Positions 1-5,663 of a stretch of 7,124 nucleotides of DNA are shown piece by piece. Origin of the DNA: Betaproteobacteria bacterium RIFCSPLOWO2_02_FULL_62_17 (GTDB taxonomy: Bacteria > Pseudomonadota > Gammaproteobacteria > Burkholderiales > SG8-39); contig MEQV01000208.1 in NCBI GenBank assembly GCA_001770355.1, forward strand, positions 15,835-22,958. Reading direction: 5' to 3'. The translations under genes and the position numbers were made by a program. Below the pieces are notes generated by a model, which saw nothing but the letters and a program-made list of their open reading frames with translations, was not told the DNA's origin and did not search any database. Positions within the stretch are counted from its first letter, which is position 1; every line of letters begins with the position of its first letter.

Positions 1-317
1 CGCGGCACGCCGCGCTCCACCGCGAGGCGCAGCGGTTTCTCGCCAAGTATGTCGGTCGCGGTGACCAGGCCCGCCAGCCGCTGATCGGCGTCAAGTACGA
101 ACAACAGGCGGATGCCGCGGCGGATCATGGCATCGTTGGCTTCTTCAATGCCGCGTCCGGGCGCTATGGTTGCGGCGGCAATGACCGTCAGGTCGGTCAT
201 AATCCGGATTGCCGGGGCTTCCACATCGAGCCGCTGCAGCACGCCCTGCACCGGTTGGGAAAGCCGCGCGCCGTGCCGCAGCGCCGCGACTGACAAGGGG
301 GGGAATTCGCGAGCCAT
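1..317 (-). CDS. CBS-domain protein (partial, C-terminus outside the window)
   Basis: The minus strand is open from an ATG at 315-317 to the window edge, giving 105 residues without a stop. Residues 1-35 are a leader segment (MAREFPPLSVAALRHGARLS at the start). From about residue 36 the sequence follows a CBS motif: IRIMTDLTVIAAATIAPG, then a helix with IEEANDAMIRRGIRLLFVLD and the strand-helix end LAGLVTATDILGEKPLR. CBS domains bind adenine nucleotides or related ligands and usually regulate a partner. In the family a second motif follows, which would lie off the window. The start is supported by a full GGAGGT Shine-Dalgarno six bases upstream. The bacteriohemerythrin gene lies upstream on the same strand, 153 bp away, with a hairpin between them, so co-transcription is uncertain. 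The fold is clear; the ligand and partner cannot be told from the sequence. Confidence 0.85.
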   Translation of the reverse strand, partial: MAREFPPLSVAALRHGARLSQPVQGVLQRLDVEAPAIRIMTDLTVIAAATIAPGRGIEEANDAMIRRGIRLLFVLDADQRLAGLVTATDILGEKPLRLAVERGVP

Positions 318-323
318 GGCTGC

Positions 324-329
324 ACCTCC
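324..329 (-). promoter_or_regulatory. Shine-Dalgarno GGAGGT of the CBS-domain gene
   Basis: The minus strand reads GGAGGT followed by six bases and then ATG at 317. This is a near-consensus ribosome binding site at ideal spacing. It fixes the start of the CBS-domain gene, which otherwise has no stop inside the window. Confidence 0.8.
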
Positions 330-341
330 GGGGTTGGAAAA

Positions 342-371
342 GCATCGCCAAACTGCGCATCGCCAAACAGC
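342..371 (-). repeat. 15-bp tandem duplication in the CBS gene leader
   Basis: Two adjacent 15-bp units, 342-356 (GCATCGCCAAACTGC) and 357-371 (GCATCGCCAAACAGC), differ at one base. On the coding strand of the CBS gene the shared core reads GTTTGGCGATGC. The pair ends 24 bases before the start codon, so it lies in the 5' leader or promoter. It could be a tandem regulator site, an element of the leader RNA, or a chance slippage duplication. The repeat itself is certain; a function is not shown. Confidence 0.6.
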
Positions 372-447
372 GGCTTGGTGCGGCCAGCATAATCATGCCG
401 CGCGGCAGAAGCAATCGGTAGCTGCGCTGCTGCAGTACTACGAAAGC

Positions 448-467
448 GCGGCAGTTCCGGCTGCCGC
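448..467 (-). terminator. Possible weak terminator after the bacteriohemerythrin gene
   Basis: Three bases after the hemerythrin stop codon the minus strand can form a perfect 7-bp stem, GCGGCAG with CTGCCGC, around a CCGGAA loop. It is followed by GCTTTC, so only three T residues follow. Position and stem fit an intrinsic terminator, but the short T run makes it weak. If it works it would separate hemerythrin transcription from the CBS gene. Confidence 0.35.
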
Positions 468-470
468 TGC

Positions 471-920
471 CTAGACGCTGTCGCGCAGTCCCAGGTTGCG
501 CCGCAGCACCACCGGCTTGCCGCCATGCGTTTTCTTGCTCATCCAGGCCGCCAGGGCCGAATCCATGTAATCGGCATGTCCCGGGAACCAGTCCGCCAGC
601 GCCTTGGCAAGGGAACGCCCCTGTGCGGCATCGCCGCCGGCGACAATCTCCTGCACTTCGCGCACCGATTTCATCACCGCGTTGTGTTCGTCAATATGGC
701 ATTGCATTGCCGGAAATTCGGTTTTCTCCATCCATTCATGTTCCTGGGAGAAATGCGCTTCGGCATGTTTGGCGAAGGCCTCGAGATAACCTGCCACCGA
801 TGCGTCGTCCGCGGCAAGCAATGCGCTGACGATTGCAACGAACTCGCGATGCGTGTTGTCCATGGGCGCATAGCCCAGCAGGTAAGCATCGGTCCAGGAA
901 AAGTCCTCAGGCAGAGACAT
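471..920 (-). CDS. Bacteriohemerythrin
   Basis: A 149-residue single-domain hemerythrin, cytosolic, with no signal or membrane segment. All seven ligands of the non-haem di-iron site are present with family spacing: His24, His56 and Glu60 (HFSQE), His75 and His79 (HIDEH), His115 and Asp120 (HADYMD). The usual aromatic positions are also seen, for example Trp9 and Trp111. Such proteins bind O2 reversibly and are linked to oxygen storage, delivery or sensing and to iron handling. The C-terminal 25 residues are basic and may be flexible. The family pattern begins at SLPEDFSWTDAYLLGY, so I chose the ATG at 920. An ATG at 929 would add three residues, and a longer reading to 992 would add a basic, arginine-rich tail that looks non-coding. 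No good Shine-Dalgarno supports either ATG, so the start is less sure than the identity. The gene diverges from the Ada-like gene. Confidence 0.9.
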   Translation of the reverse strand: MSLPEDFSWTDAYLLGYAPMDNTHREFVAIVSALLAADDASVAGYLEAFAKHAEAHFSQEHEWMEKTEFPAMQCHIDEHNAVMKSVREVQEIVAGGDAAQGRSLAKALADWFPGHADYMDSALAAWMSKKTHGGKPVVLRRNLGLRDSV

Positions 921-1036
921 GGCGCGCATTCGGCAGTTTTCAGGACTGAAAGGATACCATCGCGGCACCCGCCGCCGCCGTGCCCGCAGCAAGAACCGGG
1001 TGGCAGGCAGTATAGGGCGGCTGGCACAATGGGCTC
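921..1036. promoter_or_regulatory. Divergent promoter region, bacteriohemerythrin / Ada-like gene
   Basis: These 116 bp must hold the promoters for both divergent genes. On the minus strand TATACT (plus 1009-1014) resembles a -10 hexamer, about 90 bases ahead of the hemerythrin start. On the plus strand the overlapping TATAGG (1011-1016) could serve the Ada-like gene with a short leader. I see no good -35 element for either. A dyad, TTTCAG-GA-CTGAAA, lies at 938-951 just upstream of the hemerythrin start and could be an operator. All of this is weak motif matching. Confidence 0.25.
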
Positions 1037-1906
1037 ATGAACGACTATGAACGCATTGCCCGGGTTATCCGTTTCATCGACGCGCATCGTGCCGAGCAGC
1101 CTTCGCTGGAAATACTGGCCACGCAAGCGGGCTTGAGCCCGTTCCATTTTCACCGCCTTTTTTCCGCCTGGGCCGGTGTGACGCCCAAGGATTTCCTGCA
1201 ATGTCTGACCCTCGCGCATGCACGCGCGCTGCTGCGCGACGGCGAGAGCGTCCTGGGCGCTGCGTATGCGGCGGGGCTCTCCGGACCGGGAAGATTACAT
1301 GATCTTGCGGTGGGCCTGGAGGCGGCGACACCGGGGGAGATCAAGTCGGGCGGAGACGGTTGGATATTGAGCACGGGTTTTGCGGACACCCCTTTTGGTG
1401 TGTGCCTCATCGCGGTATCGCCGCGCGGCATCTGTCATGCATCCTTTGTTCAGGAAGGGCAGGAAGCCGAGGCTGCCCAGCAGGCGTTGCGCGAACACTG
1501 GCCGCGGGCCAGGCTGCATCGCGACGATAACGCGGCCCGGGACCTGGCTGCGAGAATGTTCATGCCGCACAGCGCGAATGCGCGCGCACCATCCCTGCGC
1601 GTGCTGGTGCGCGGCAGCACCTTCCAGGTGCGCGTCTGGCGCGCGCTGCTGAGAATTCCCGCTGGCGCGCTGGTCAGCTATGGCGGGCTCGCCGCGTCAC
1701 TGGGGACGCCTGCGGCCGCCCGCGCCGTGGGTTCGGCTGTGGCAAAGAACAACATTGCATTTCTCATCCCCTGCCACCGCGTTATCCGCGAGACCGGCGT
1801 GGTGGGCGAGTATCGCTGGGGTCACGAGCGCAAGCGCGCCATGCTTGCCTGGGAGGGTGCCCGGCGCGCGCTGGAACGCGATGCGTCGACGACCCCGGAT
1901 CAGTGA
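1037..1906 (+). CDS. Ada-like AraC/methylated-DNA-protein-cysteine methyltransferase fusion
   Basis: The 289-residue protein has two parts. Residues about 4-105 form an AraC-type DNA-binding domain, with the first helix-turn-helix in SLEILATQAGLSPFHFHRLF (23-42) followed by WAGVTPKDFL. Residues about 110-275 form an O6-alkylguanine-DNA alkyltransferase. This contains FQVRVWRALLRIPAG, VSYGGLAA, the probable arginine finger in AAARAVGSA (Arg229), Asn239, the acceptor cysteine Cys246 in PCHRVI, and the YRWG-RK C-terminal motif. The enzyme moves a methyl group from O6-methylguanine to its own cysteine and is used once. The order matches E. coli Ada residues after its first domain. The N-terminal Ada zinc domain, which repairs phosphotriesters and turns Ada into an activator, is absent, and the divergent neighbour leaves no room for it upstream. 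No clear Shine-Dalgarno precedes the ATG. The second helix-turn-helix (about 72-100) looks less canonical than the first. Confidence 0.9.
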   Translation: MNDYERIARVIRFIDAHRAEQPSLEILATQAGLSPFHFHRLFSAWAGVTPKDFLQCLTLAHARALLRDGESVLGAAYAAGLSGPGRLHDLAVGLEAATPGEIKSGGDGWILSTGFADTPFGVCLIAVSPRGICHASFVQEGQEAEAAQQALREHWPRARLHRDDNAARDLAARMFMPHSANARAPSLRVLVRGSTFQVRVWRALLRIPAGALVSYGGLAASLGTPAAARAVGSAVAKNNIAFLIPCHRVIRETGVVGEYRWGHERKRAMLAWEGARRALERDASTTPDQ

Positions 1907-2559
1907 CGCCGGTCCTCCGGCAGCAGCAGGCGCGCCGCGCGCCCGAAGCGATAGTTCACTTTGCGCGGCCTTTGCATCCAGCGCGTGTCGCCAAAGTCGC
2001 GGCTCAGTTCCGGGCAGGGTGGATTGCGGTAACCGCCGGGCTGCAGCGTGGCGTCGTCGCTGACATCTTTCCACAGGCCGCCGCGAACCGGACGAAAGCG
2101 CCAGACCAGGTAGCCGCGCCGGCCCGCGGTGGCAAGCAGGTCTTCGGCATCCTGAACTTCGGAAACCGGCGCAAGCTCCGCGTCGAAGTAGGGATGCGGC
2201 TGGCCGAATGCCATGACGCCTTCGATCGCCTCCTGGGTGGGCGCGCCGGGCCTCATGAAGGGACGATGTTCGAAGCGGGTCAAATCCCAGGCGCCAAGCT
2301 CCCAAGCCACGTCCATTACCGCATACTCCAGATCGCGCAGCGCGGTCCAGCGGCGATTCACCTGCAAACAGGACGAGGGTACCGCCTCGTAGCGGAATTT
2401 TCTGCCGCGCCTTGTATGGGTTTCATGCTCGATGAAACCGTGCCAATGCAGGGAAAGCACCATGGGTGTGTCCTCGCAAGGCAGCGCGGCAATCGAGATG
2501 CCGGCAAGAGGAAGACGATTGGAAACCATTTGCGTTTCGATTGCGTCCAGAAAATCCAT
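1900..2559 (-). CDS. Conserved-looking hypothetical protein, 219 aa
   Basis: I do not recognise this protein. It is soluble, with no signal peptide, membrane segment or coiled coil. Residues 1-60 look like alternating strands (LSLHWHGFIEHETHTRRGRK around 36-54). Residues about 70-95 form a likely helix rich in Trp, Asp and Glu (LRDLEYAVMDVAWELGAWDL). A mixed C-terminal half follows, with GYLVWRFRPVRGGLWKDV (149-166) and a Pro/Gly-rich segment around 173-184. It has three cysteines (28, 64, 182) and no metal motif I can name. The start at 2559 is chosen because GGAGG lies ten bases upstream; a GTG at 2592 would add eleven residues without such a site. Its stop overlaps the Ada-like stop by 7 bp, tail to tail. 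A longer plus-strand reading frame lies opposite, but it is basic, poor in acidic residues and looks like a shadow. Confidence 0.65.
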   Translation of the reverse strand: MDFLDAIETQMVSNRLPLAGISIAALPCEDTPMVLSLHWHGFIEHETHTRRGRKFRYEAVPSSCLQVNRRWTALRDLEYAVMDVAWELGAWDLTRFEHRPFMRPGAPTQEAIEGVMAFGQPHPYFDAELAPVSEVQDAEDLLATAGRRGYLVWRFRPVRGGLWKDVSDDATLQPGGYRNPPCPELSRDFGDTRWMQRPRKVNYRFGRAARLLLPEDRRH

Positions 2560-2751
2560 TTCTGCAATTCCTCCATCTTGTTGTTGAAACACGAGGGTGG
2601 TTCAGCAAAAATTACGCCACAATATTCACGCGTTGTGTTGCTAGCAGGCACGATGCCCGGCTGCCAGCCACCCCTTTCCGGCTCCTTTCAAATAAGATGT
2701 CGCTAACGGCATTAACGCATTGCGGGGTGGTTTGGTGTACAGGCATGCAAA
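2560..2751. promoter_or_regulatory. Divergent intergenic region, hypothetical gene / methyltransferase
   Basis: These 192 bp separate two divergent genes and are visibly richer in A and T than the coding sequence around them, for example at 2606-2632 and 2688-2720. Near-tandem copies TAACGGCAT (2704-2712) and TAACGCAT (2713-2720) lie about 32 bases before the methyltransferase GTG start and could be a regulator half-site pair or part of a promoter. I found no -35/-10 pair good enough to name. No small gene is supported here. Confidence 0.3.
2570..2574 (-). promoter_or_regulatory. Shine-Dalgarno GGAGG of the 219-aa hypothetical gene
   Basis: The minus strand reads GGAGG, then ten bases, then ATG at 2559. 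The spacing is slightly long but usable. It favours this ATG over an in-frame GTG eleven codons upstream, which has no such site. It is also one reason for calling this strand as coding. Confidence 0.55.
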
Positions 2752-3558
2752 GTGAGCGATCTCTCCTACCGCGATTTTGAATACGCCGGCTGGGAACGCG
2801 CCGCGGCCAATTATGCAAAGTCCTTTGAATCCGCCACACGGCTGTTCGTCTCGAGACTGCTCGATGCGGCGCAGATAAGCCCGGGCCTACGGGCGCTGGA
2901 TCTTGCCTGCGGCACCGGCATCGCTGCGTCCCTGGCTGCCGCGCGTGGTGCCAAGGCACAGGGCGTGGATTTTTCGCCGGCGATGCTCAAGGCAGCCCGG
3001 CAACGCTATCCCGCCATGGAATTTCGCGAAGCGGACGCGAATGCGCTGCCTTTCGAGGACCAGAGCTTTGATCTCGTCCTCGCGAACTTTGGCGTGAACC
3101 ACTTCGCGTTTCCGCTCGATGCCCTGGGCGAGGTGCGCCGGGTTCTGAAACCCGGAGGACGTGTCGTATTCACCGTATGGGCGGCTTCGGAAGAGAGTTC
3201 GTTTCACACACTCACCGTCGACGCCGTGTGCGCGGTCGGCGATCCCGGGCCGGCCCTGCCGGCGCCGCCAGACGGCGAATTGGACAGCCCGCGCGCATGC
3301 CTGCGCCTGCTGGAGGACGCGGGCTTCGATGATGCCGGTGCCGACGTGGTCGAGGCCGCGTTGCGGCTGGATTCCGCGCAGCATCTCATCGACATGCTGC
3401 TCGAAGGCACGGTGCACCAGGCCGCGCTGCTTGGCACGCAGTGGCCCGAGCGCGCCGATGCGCTGCGCGAGGCCATGGAGCGCGGTACCGCGAGGTTTCA
3501 GGTGCGCGGTTCGCTCAAGCTGCCGGTGCGCGCTATTCTCGCCAGCGGGACTAAATAG
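2752..3558 (+). CDS. Class I SAM-dependent methyltransferase (Methyltransf_11 type)
   Basis: This 268-residue cytosolic protein has the Rossmann-like methyltransferase core in its first half. Motif I is LDLACGTGIA (49-58), the acidic residue after strand 2 is Asp73 in GVDFSP, motif II is ADANALPF (94-101), strand 4 is FDLVLANFGVNHF (106-118), and the post-motif is VLKPGGRVVFTVW (131-143). These are the marks of the UbiE/Methyltransf_11 group, which methylates small molecules such as quinone precursors. The C-terminal half (about 160-268) has no recognised signature and probably forms the substrate lid, so the substrate is unknown. Translation starts at a GTG, which leads directly into MSDLSYRDFEYAGWERAAANY, a typical family N-terminus; an ATG seven bases upstream is out of frame. 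The Shine-Dalgarno is poor, only AGG nine bases upstream. It stands alone on its strand between divergent and convergent neighbours. Confidence 0.88.
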   Translation: MSDLSYRDFEYAGWERAAANYAKSFESATRLFVSRLLDAAQISPGLRALDLACGTGIAASLAAARGAKAQGVDFSPAMLKAARQRYPAMEFREADANALPFEDQSFDLVLANFGVNHFAFPLDALGEVRRVLKPGGRVVFTVWAASEESSFHTLTVDAVCAVGDPGPALPAPPDGELDSPRACLRLLEDAGFDDAGADVVEAALRLDSAQHLIDMLLEGTVHQAALLGTQWPERADALREAMERGTARFQVRGSLKLPVRAILASGTK

Positions 3559-3571
3559 AGTTTTATGCCTT

Positions 3572-3594
3572 GAATCCGGCGACGCTCCGGGTTC
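3572..3594. terminator. Hairpin between convergent genes, possible terminator
   Basis: GAATCCGG (3572-3579) pairs with CCGGGTTC (3587-3594) around a 7-base loop, with one G-T pair. It lies 14 bases after the methyltransferase stop and between that gene and the convergent CoA-transferase gene. Neither strand has a T run after it, so it is at best a weak terminator. The rest of 3559-3661 shows nothing I can name. Confidence 0.25.
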
Positions 3595-3661
3595 GGGGAT
3601 CGGGCTCGAAACCCAACGGCCACTCGCCGCTCACCCCGACCCTTGCGCATCGCCTTTTGCC

Positions 3662-4885
3662 CTAGATGATCTTCTGATTGCGCAAATCAGCGATTTTCGC
3701 ATCGTCCATGCCCAGCACTTTCGCCAGCACGGCTTCGGTATCCTGACCCAGCAGCGGCGGCGCTCGCCGGTATTGCACCGGGGTCTCCGATAGCCGCATG
3801 GGGCTGGCGACCAGCGGCACCGTGCCCGCGCTAGGGTGCGGCAACTCGAATTTCATCCCGCGGTATTGCACCTGCGGATCGGCGAACACCTGGTCGAGGT
3901 TATTGATCGGCCCGCAGGGAACACCCGCCGCTTCGAGACTCGCCACCCAGTCGTCGCGCGCGCGCTTCCTGATGATGCCCGCAAGCATCGGCACCAGCGT
4001 GTCGCGATGGCGCACGCGTCCGTCATTGCCCGCGAAACGCGGGTCCGCCGGCAGGTCCGTGCAAGCGGCGACTTCGCAGAATTTCTGAAACTGCGAGTCG
4101 TTGCCGGCGGCGAGGATCATGTGCCCGTCGCTGCAGGCGAACACCTGGTAGGGAACGATATTGGGATGCGCGTTGCCCCAGCGCTTGGGCACCTCGTTGG
4201 TGGTGAAGTAGTTCAGGTGCATGTTGGAGAGCATCGACACCCCCACATCTAGCAGCGCCATGTCGATGTACTGGCCCTTGCCGCTTCGTTCGCGGTACGC
4301 GAGCGCGGCGAGGATCGCGATGGCCGCGTACATGCCGGTCATGAGGTCGGTGACCGCGACGCCGACCTTTTGCGGGCCGCCGCCGGGCAGTTCGTCGCGC
4401 TCGCCGGTGATGCTCATGAGGCCCCCCATGCCCTGGATCAGGAAGTCGTAGCCGGCGCGCTTCGCGTAGGGGCCGGTCTGGCCGAAGCCGGTAATGGAGC
4501 AGTAGATAAGGCGCGGATTGAGCGCTTTGAGGCTGGCGTAATCCAGCCCGAAGCGCGCCAGGTCCCCCACCTTGAAGTTCTCGATCAGCACGTCGGATTT
4601 CTCCGCCAGCGCCCGAAAAACTTCCTGTCCCTCCGGGCGCGAGATGTCCAGCGTCACCGATTGCTTGCCGCGGTTGCAGGAGAGGTAATAGGCGGCCTCG
4701 CTGGTGTCGCGGCCCTGTTCGTCCTTCAGATACGGCGGTGCCCAGGAGCGCGTGTCGTCGCCCGCGCCGGGGCGCTCGATCTTGATGACCTCGGCGCCCA
4801 GGTCGGCGAGTGTCTGCGAGCAGGTGGGGCCGGCGAGAATGCGGCCCAGGTCAAGTATGCGGATATGCGAGAGGGCGCCGGACAT
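3662..4885 (-). CDS. CaiB/BaiF family (type III) CoA-transferase
   Basis: The 407-residue protein matches the length and pattern of type III CoA-transferases such as formyl-CoA transferase. It opens with IRILDLGRILAGPTCSQTLA (8-27) and continues with DLGAEVIKIERPGAGDDTR (28-46), then NRGKQSVTLD (71-80) and LIENFKVGDLARFGL (100-114). The segment CSITGFGQTGPYAKRAGYD follows at 129-147. The likely catalytic aspartate is Asp180 in VAVTDLMTGMYAA, aligned with Asp169 of formyl-CoA transferase, which forms the acyl and CoA intermediates. These enzymes move CoA between organic acids in the cytosol, commonly from succinyl-CoA or another acyl-CoA. The donor and acceptor cannot be read from the sequence. 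The ATG at 4885 sits where the family begins; its Shine-Dalgarno is weak. A GNAT gene ends 63 bp upstream on the same strand, so the two may share a transcript. Confidence 0.93.
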   Translation of the reverse strand: MSGALSHIRILDLGRILAGPTCSQTLADLGAEVIKIERPGAGDDTRSWAPPYLKDEQGRDTSEAAYYLSCNRGKQSVTLDISRPEGQEVFRALAEKSDVLIENFKVGDLARFGLDYASLKALNPRLIYCSITGFGQTGPYAKRAGYDFLIQGMGGLMSITGERDELPGGGPQKVGVAVTDLMTGMYAAIAILAALAYRERSGKGQYIDMALLDVGVSMLSNMHLNYFTTNEVPKRWGNAHPNIVPYQVFACSDGHMILAAGNDSQFQKFCEVAACTDLPADPRFAGNDGRVRHRDTLVPMLAGIIRKRARDDWVASLEAAGVPCGPINNLDQVFADPQVQYRGMKFELPHPSAGTVPLVASPMRLSETPVQYRRAPPLLGQDTEAVLAKVLGMDDAKIADLRNQKII

Positions 4886-4948
4886 GATCTGCTTTGCGGA
4901 TTGGGAATGGCCGAACGATAGCAGGAAGCCCGCCGCGGGCGCTCCCGG

Positions 4949-5467
4949 TCAAAGCAGCTTTTCCATCACGTAGTCGTCCATCACGAAGCCGTTGCCGATA
5001 TCAAACACCGCCACCTCGCGCACGCTGAAGCCGGATCTGCGGTACACGGCGATCGAGTCGGCATTTTGCTTGTTGACCGTAAGCATCAGCACGCGGCAGC
5101 CGCGCTCGCGCGCCCGGGTTTCGACATGCCGCAACATCAGGCCGCCCAGTCCTTTGCCGCGGCATTCCGCAAGGAGGTAAAGCTGTTCCAGTTTCATTTC
5201 GCCGGGCGCGGCGGAGAGCGCGTGGCTGCAATAGCCGACCGGCCTGCCGTCGAGCCGCAACAGTTCCATCCAGCGATCGTCCGCGTCCAGGTAGGCGCGC
5301 AGATTTTCCGGCGAGTAGCGCTCCGCGAGCATGTATTCGACCTGCGCCGTGCCGATGATGGGGGAATAGTGCGAGCGCCAGATGGTCTCGCCCAGGCGCG
5401 CCATGGTTTCGAAGTCGGCCTCGGTGATGGGGTCAAGTCTTGCATTGACGTATTCATGGTCCGGCAT
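4949..5467 (-). CDS. GNAT family N-acetyltransferase
   Basis: The 172-residue protein has the GNAT fold across its whole length. Motif A with the acetyl-CoA pyrophosphate loop is LEQLYLLAECRGKGLGGLML (93-112), where R-G-K-G-L-G fits the R/Q-x-x-G-x-G/A signature. Motif B is VNKQNADSIAVYRRSGF (131-147), and the end DDYVMEKLL is typical of the family. It transfers acetyl from acetyl-CoA to an amine, but the acceptor (amino acid, polyamine, antibiotic or protein) cannot be told. The start is the ATG at 5467, leading into MPDHEYVNARLDPITEAD. A longer in-frame reading to 5752 adds a segment lying across the intergenic region and the start of the divergent gene, so I reject it. GGA ten bases upstream is a modest ribosome binding site. 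It precedes the CoA-transferase gene by 63 bp, which contains only a 5-bp stem hairpin at 4928-4940. Confidence 0.88.
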   Translation of the reverse strand: MPDHEYVNARLDPITEADFETMARLGETIWRSHYSPIIGTAQVEYMLAERYSPENLRAYLDADDRWMELLRLDGRPVGYCSHALSAAPGEMKLEQLYLLAECRGKGLGGLMLRHVETRARERGCRVLMLTVNKQNADSIAVYRRSGFSVREVAVFDIGNGFVMDDYVMEKLL

Positions 5468-5663
5468 GGTATTTCGTTCCGCCCCAATGTGTGCGACAGC
5501 AATGCTACTGTAAATATTTGCGTAAGATGCCGGCTGGCCGCCGGCAGCGCGGAGCGATTCGCTTCCACCGGCGCGCAACACAGCGATGCCCGGTCGCGCA
5601 AAAGCTGACAAGCCAAGGAAAAGCAACGAAGGTGAATACCGTTTTATCGAAAAGGAGTGTCGC
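5468..5663. promoter_or_regulatory. Divergent intergenic region, GNAT / exported methyltransferase-like gene
   Basis: These 196 bp must hold both promoters. The stretch at about 5500-5528 is markedly AT-rich, centred on the palindrome AAATATTT (5512-5519), and is the best place for promoter elements. Next to it a perfect 7-bp inverted repeat, TGCCGGC-TGGCC-GCCGGCA, spans 5528-5546. It lacks a following T run and is not an obvious terminator, so it could be an operator or a leader hairpin. I cannot assign -35/-10 boxes with confidence. Confidence 0.3.
5652..5657 (+). promoter_or_regulatory. Shine-Dalgarno AAGGAG selecting a TTG start
   Basis: AAGGAG is followed by six bases and then TTG at 5664. 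The spacing is ideal. It places the start at a TTG codon directly before a signal peptide, not at the more distant in-frame ATG at 5586, which would put a charged, unrelated stretch ahead of the signal peptide. Confidence 0.75.

Noticed and set aside
318..470. Possible small gene between the CBS and hemerythrin genes
   Set aside because: The frames open here only continue shadows of the neighbours, with no ribosome binding site and no protein-like pattern; the region is better read as terminator and leader.
921..992. N-terminal extension of the bacteriohemerythrin to 992
   Set aside because: The added residues are basic and arginine-rich, come before the conserved family start, and would cover the likely promoter region.
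1029..1040. Four-codon upstream frame ATG-GGC-TCA-TGA overlapping the Ada-like start as ATGA
   Set aside because: It has no ribosome binding site and so short a frame is expected by chance; nothing else supports a translational control role.
1903..2706. Long plus-strand reading frame beginning GTGA at the Ada-like stop, apparently coupled to it
   Set aside because: Its translation is rich in Arg, Gly, His and Gln and poor in acidic residues, shows no domain pattern and has no ribosome binding site. The opposite strand has a good ribosome binding site and a protein-like composition. Third-position GC alone did not separate the two strands clearly, so some doubt remains.
3836..4921. Several plus-strand reading frames of 70-180 codons opposite the CoA-transferase gene
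   Set aside because: They are shadows of a strongly conserved 407-residue family member, typical of GC-rich DNA.
4928..4940. GCCCG-CCG-CGGGC hairpin between the GNAT and CoA-transferase genes as a terminator
   Set aside because: The stem is only five pairs with a three-base loop and no T run follows, so it is easily explained by GC-rich composition.
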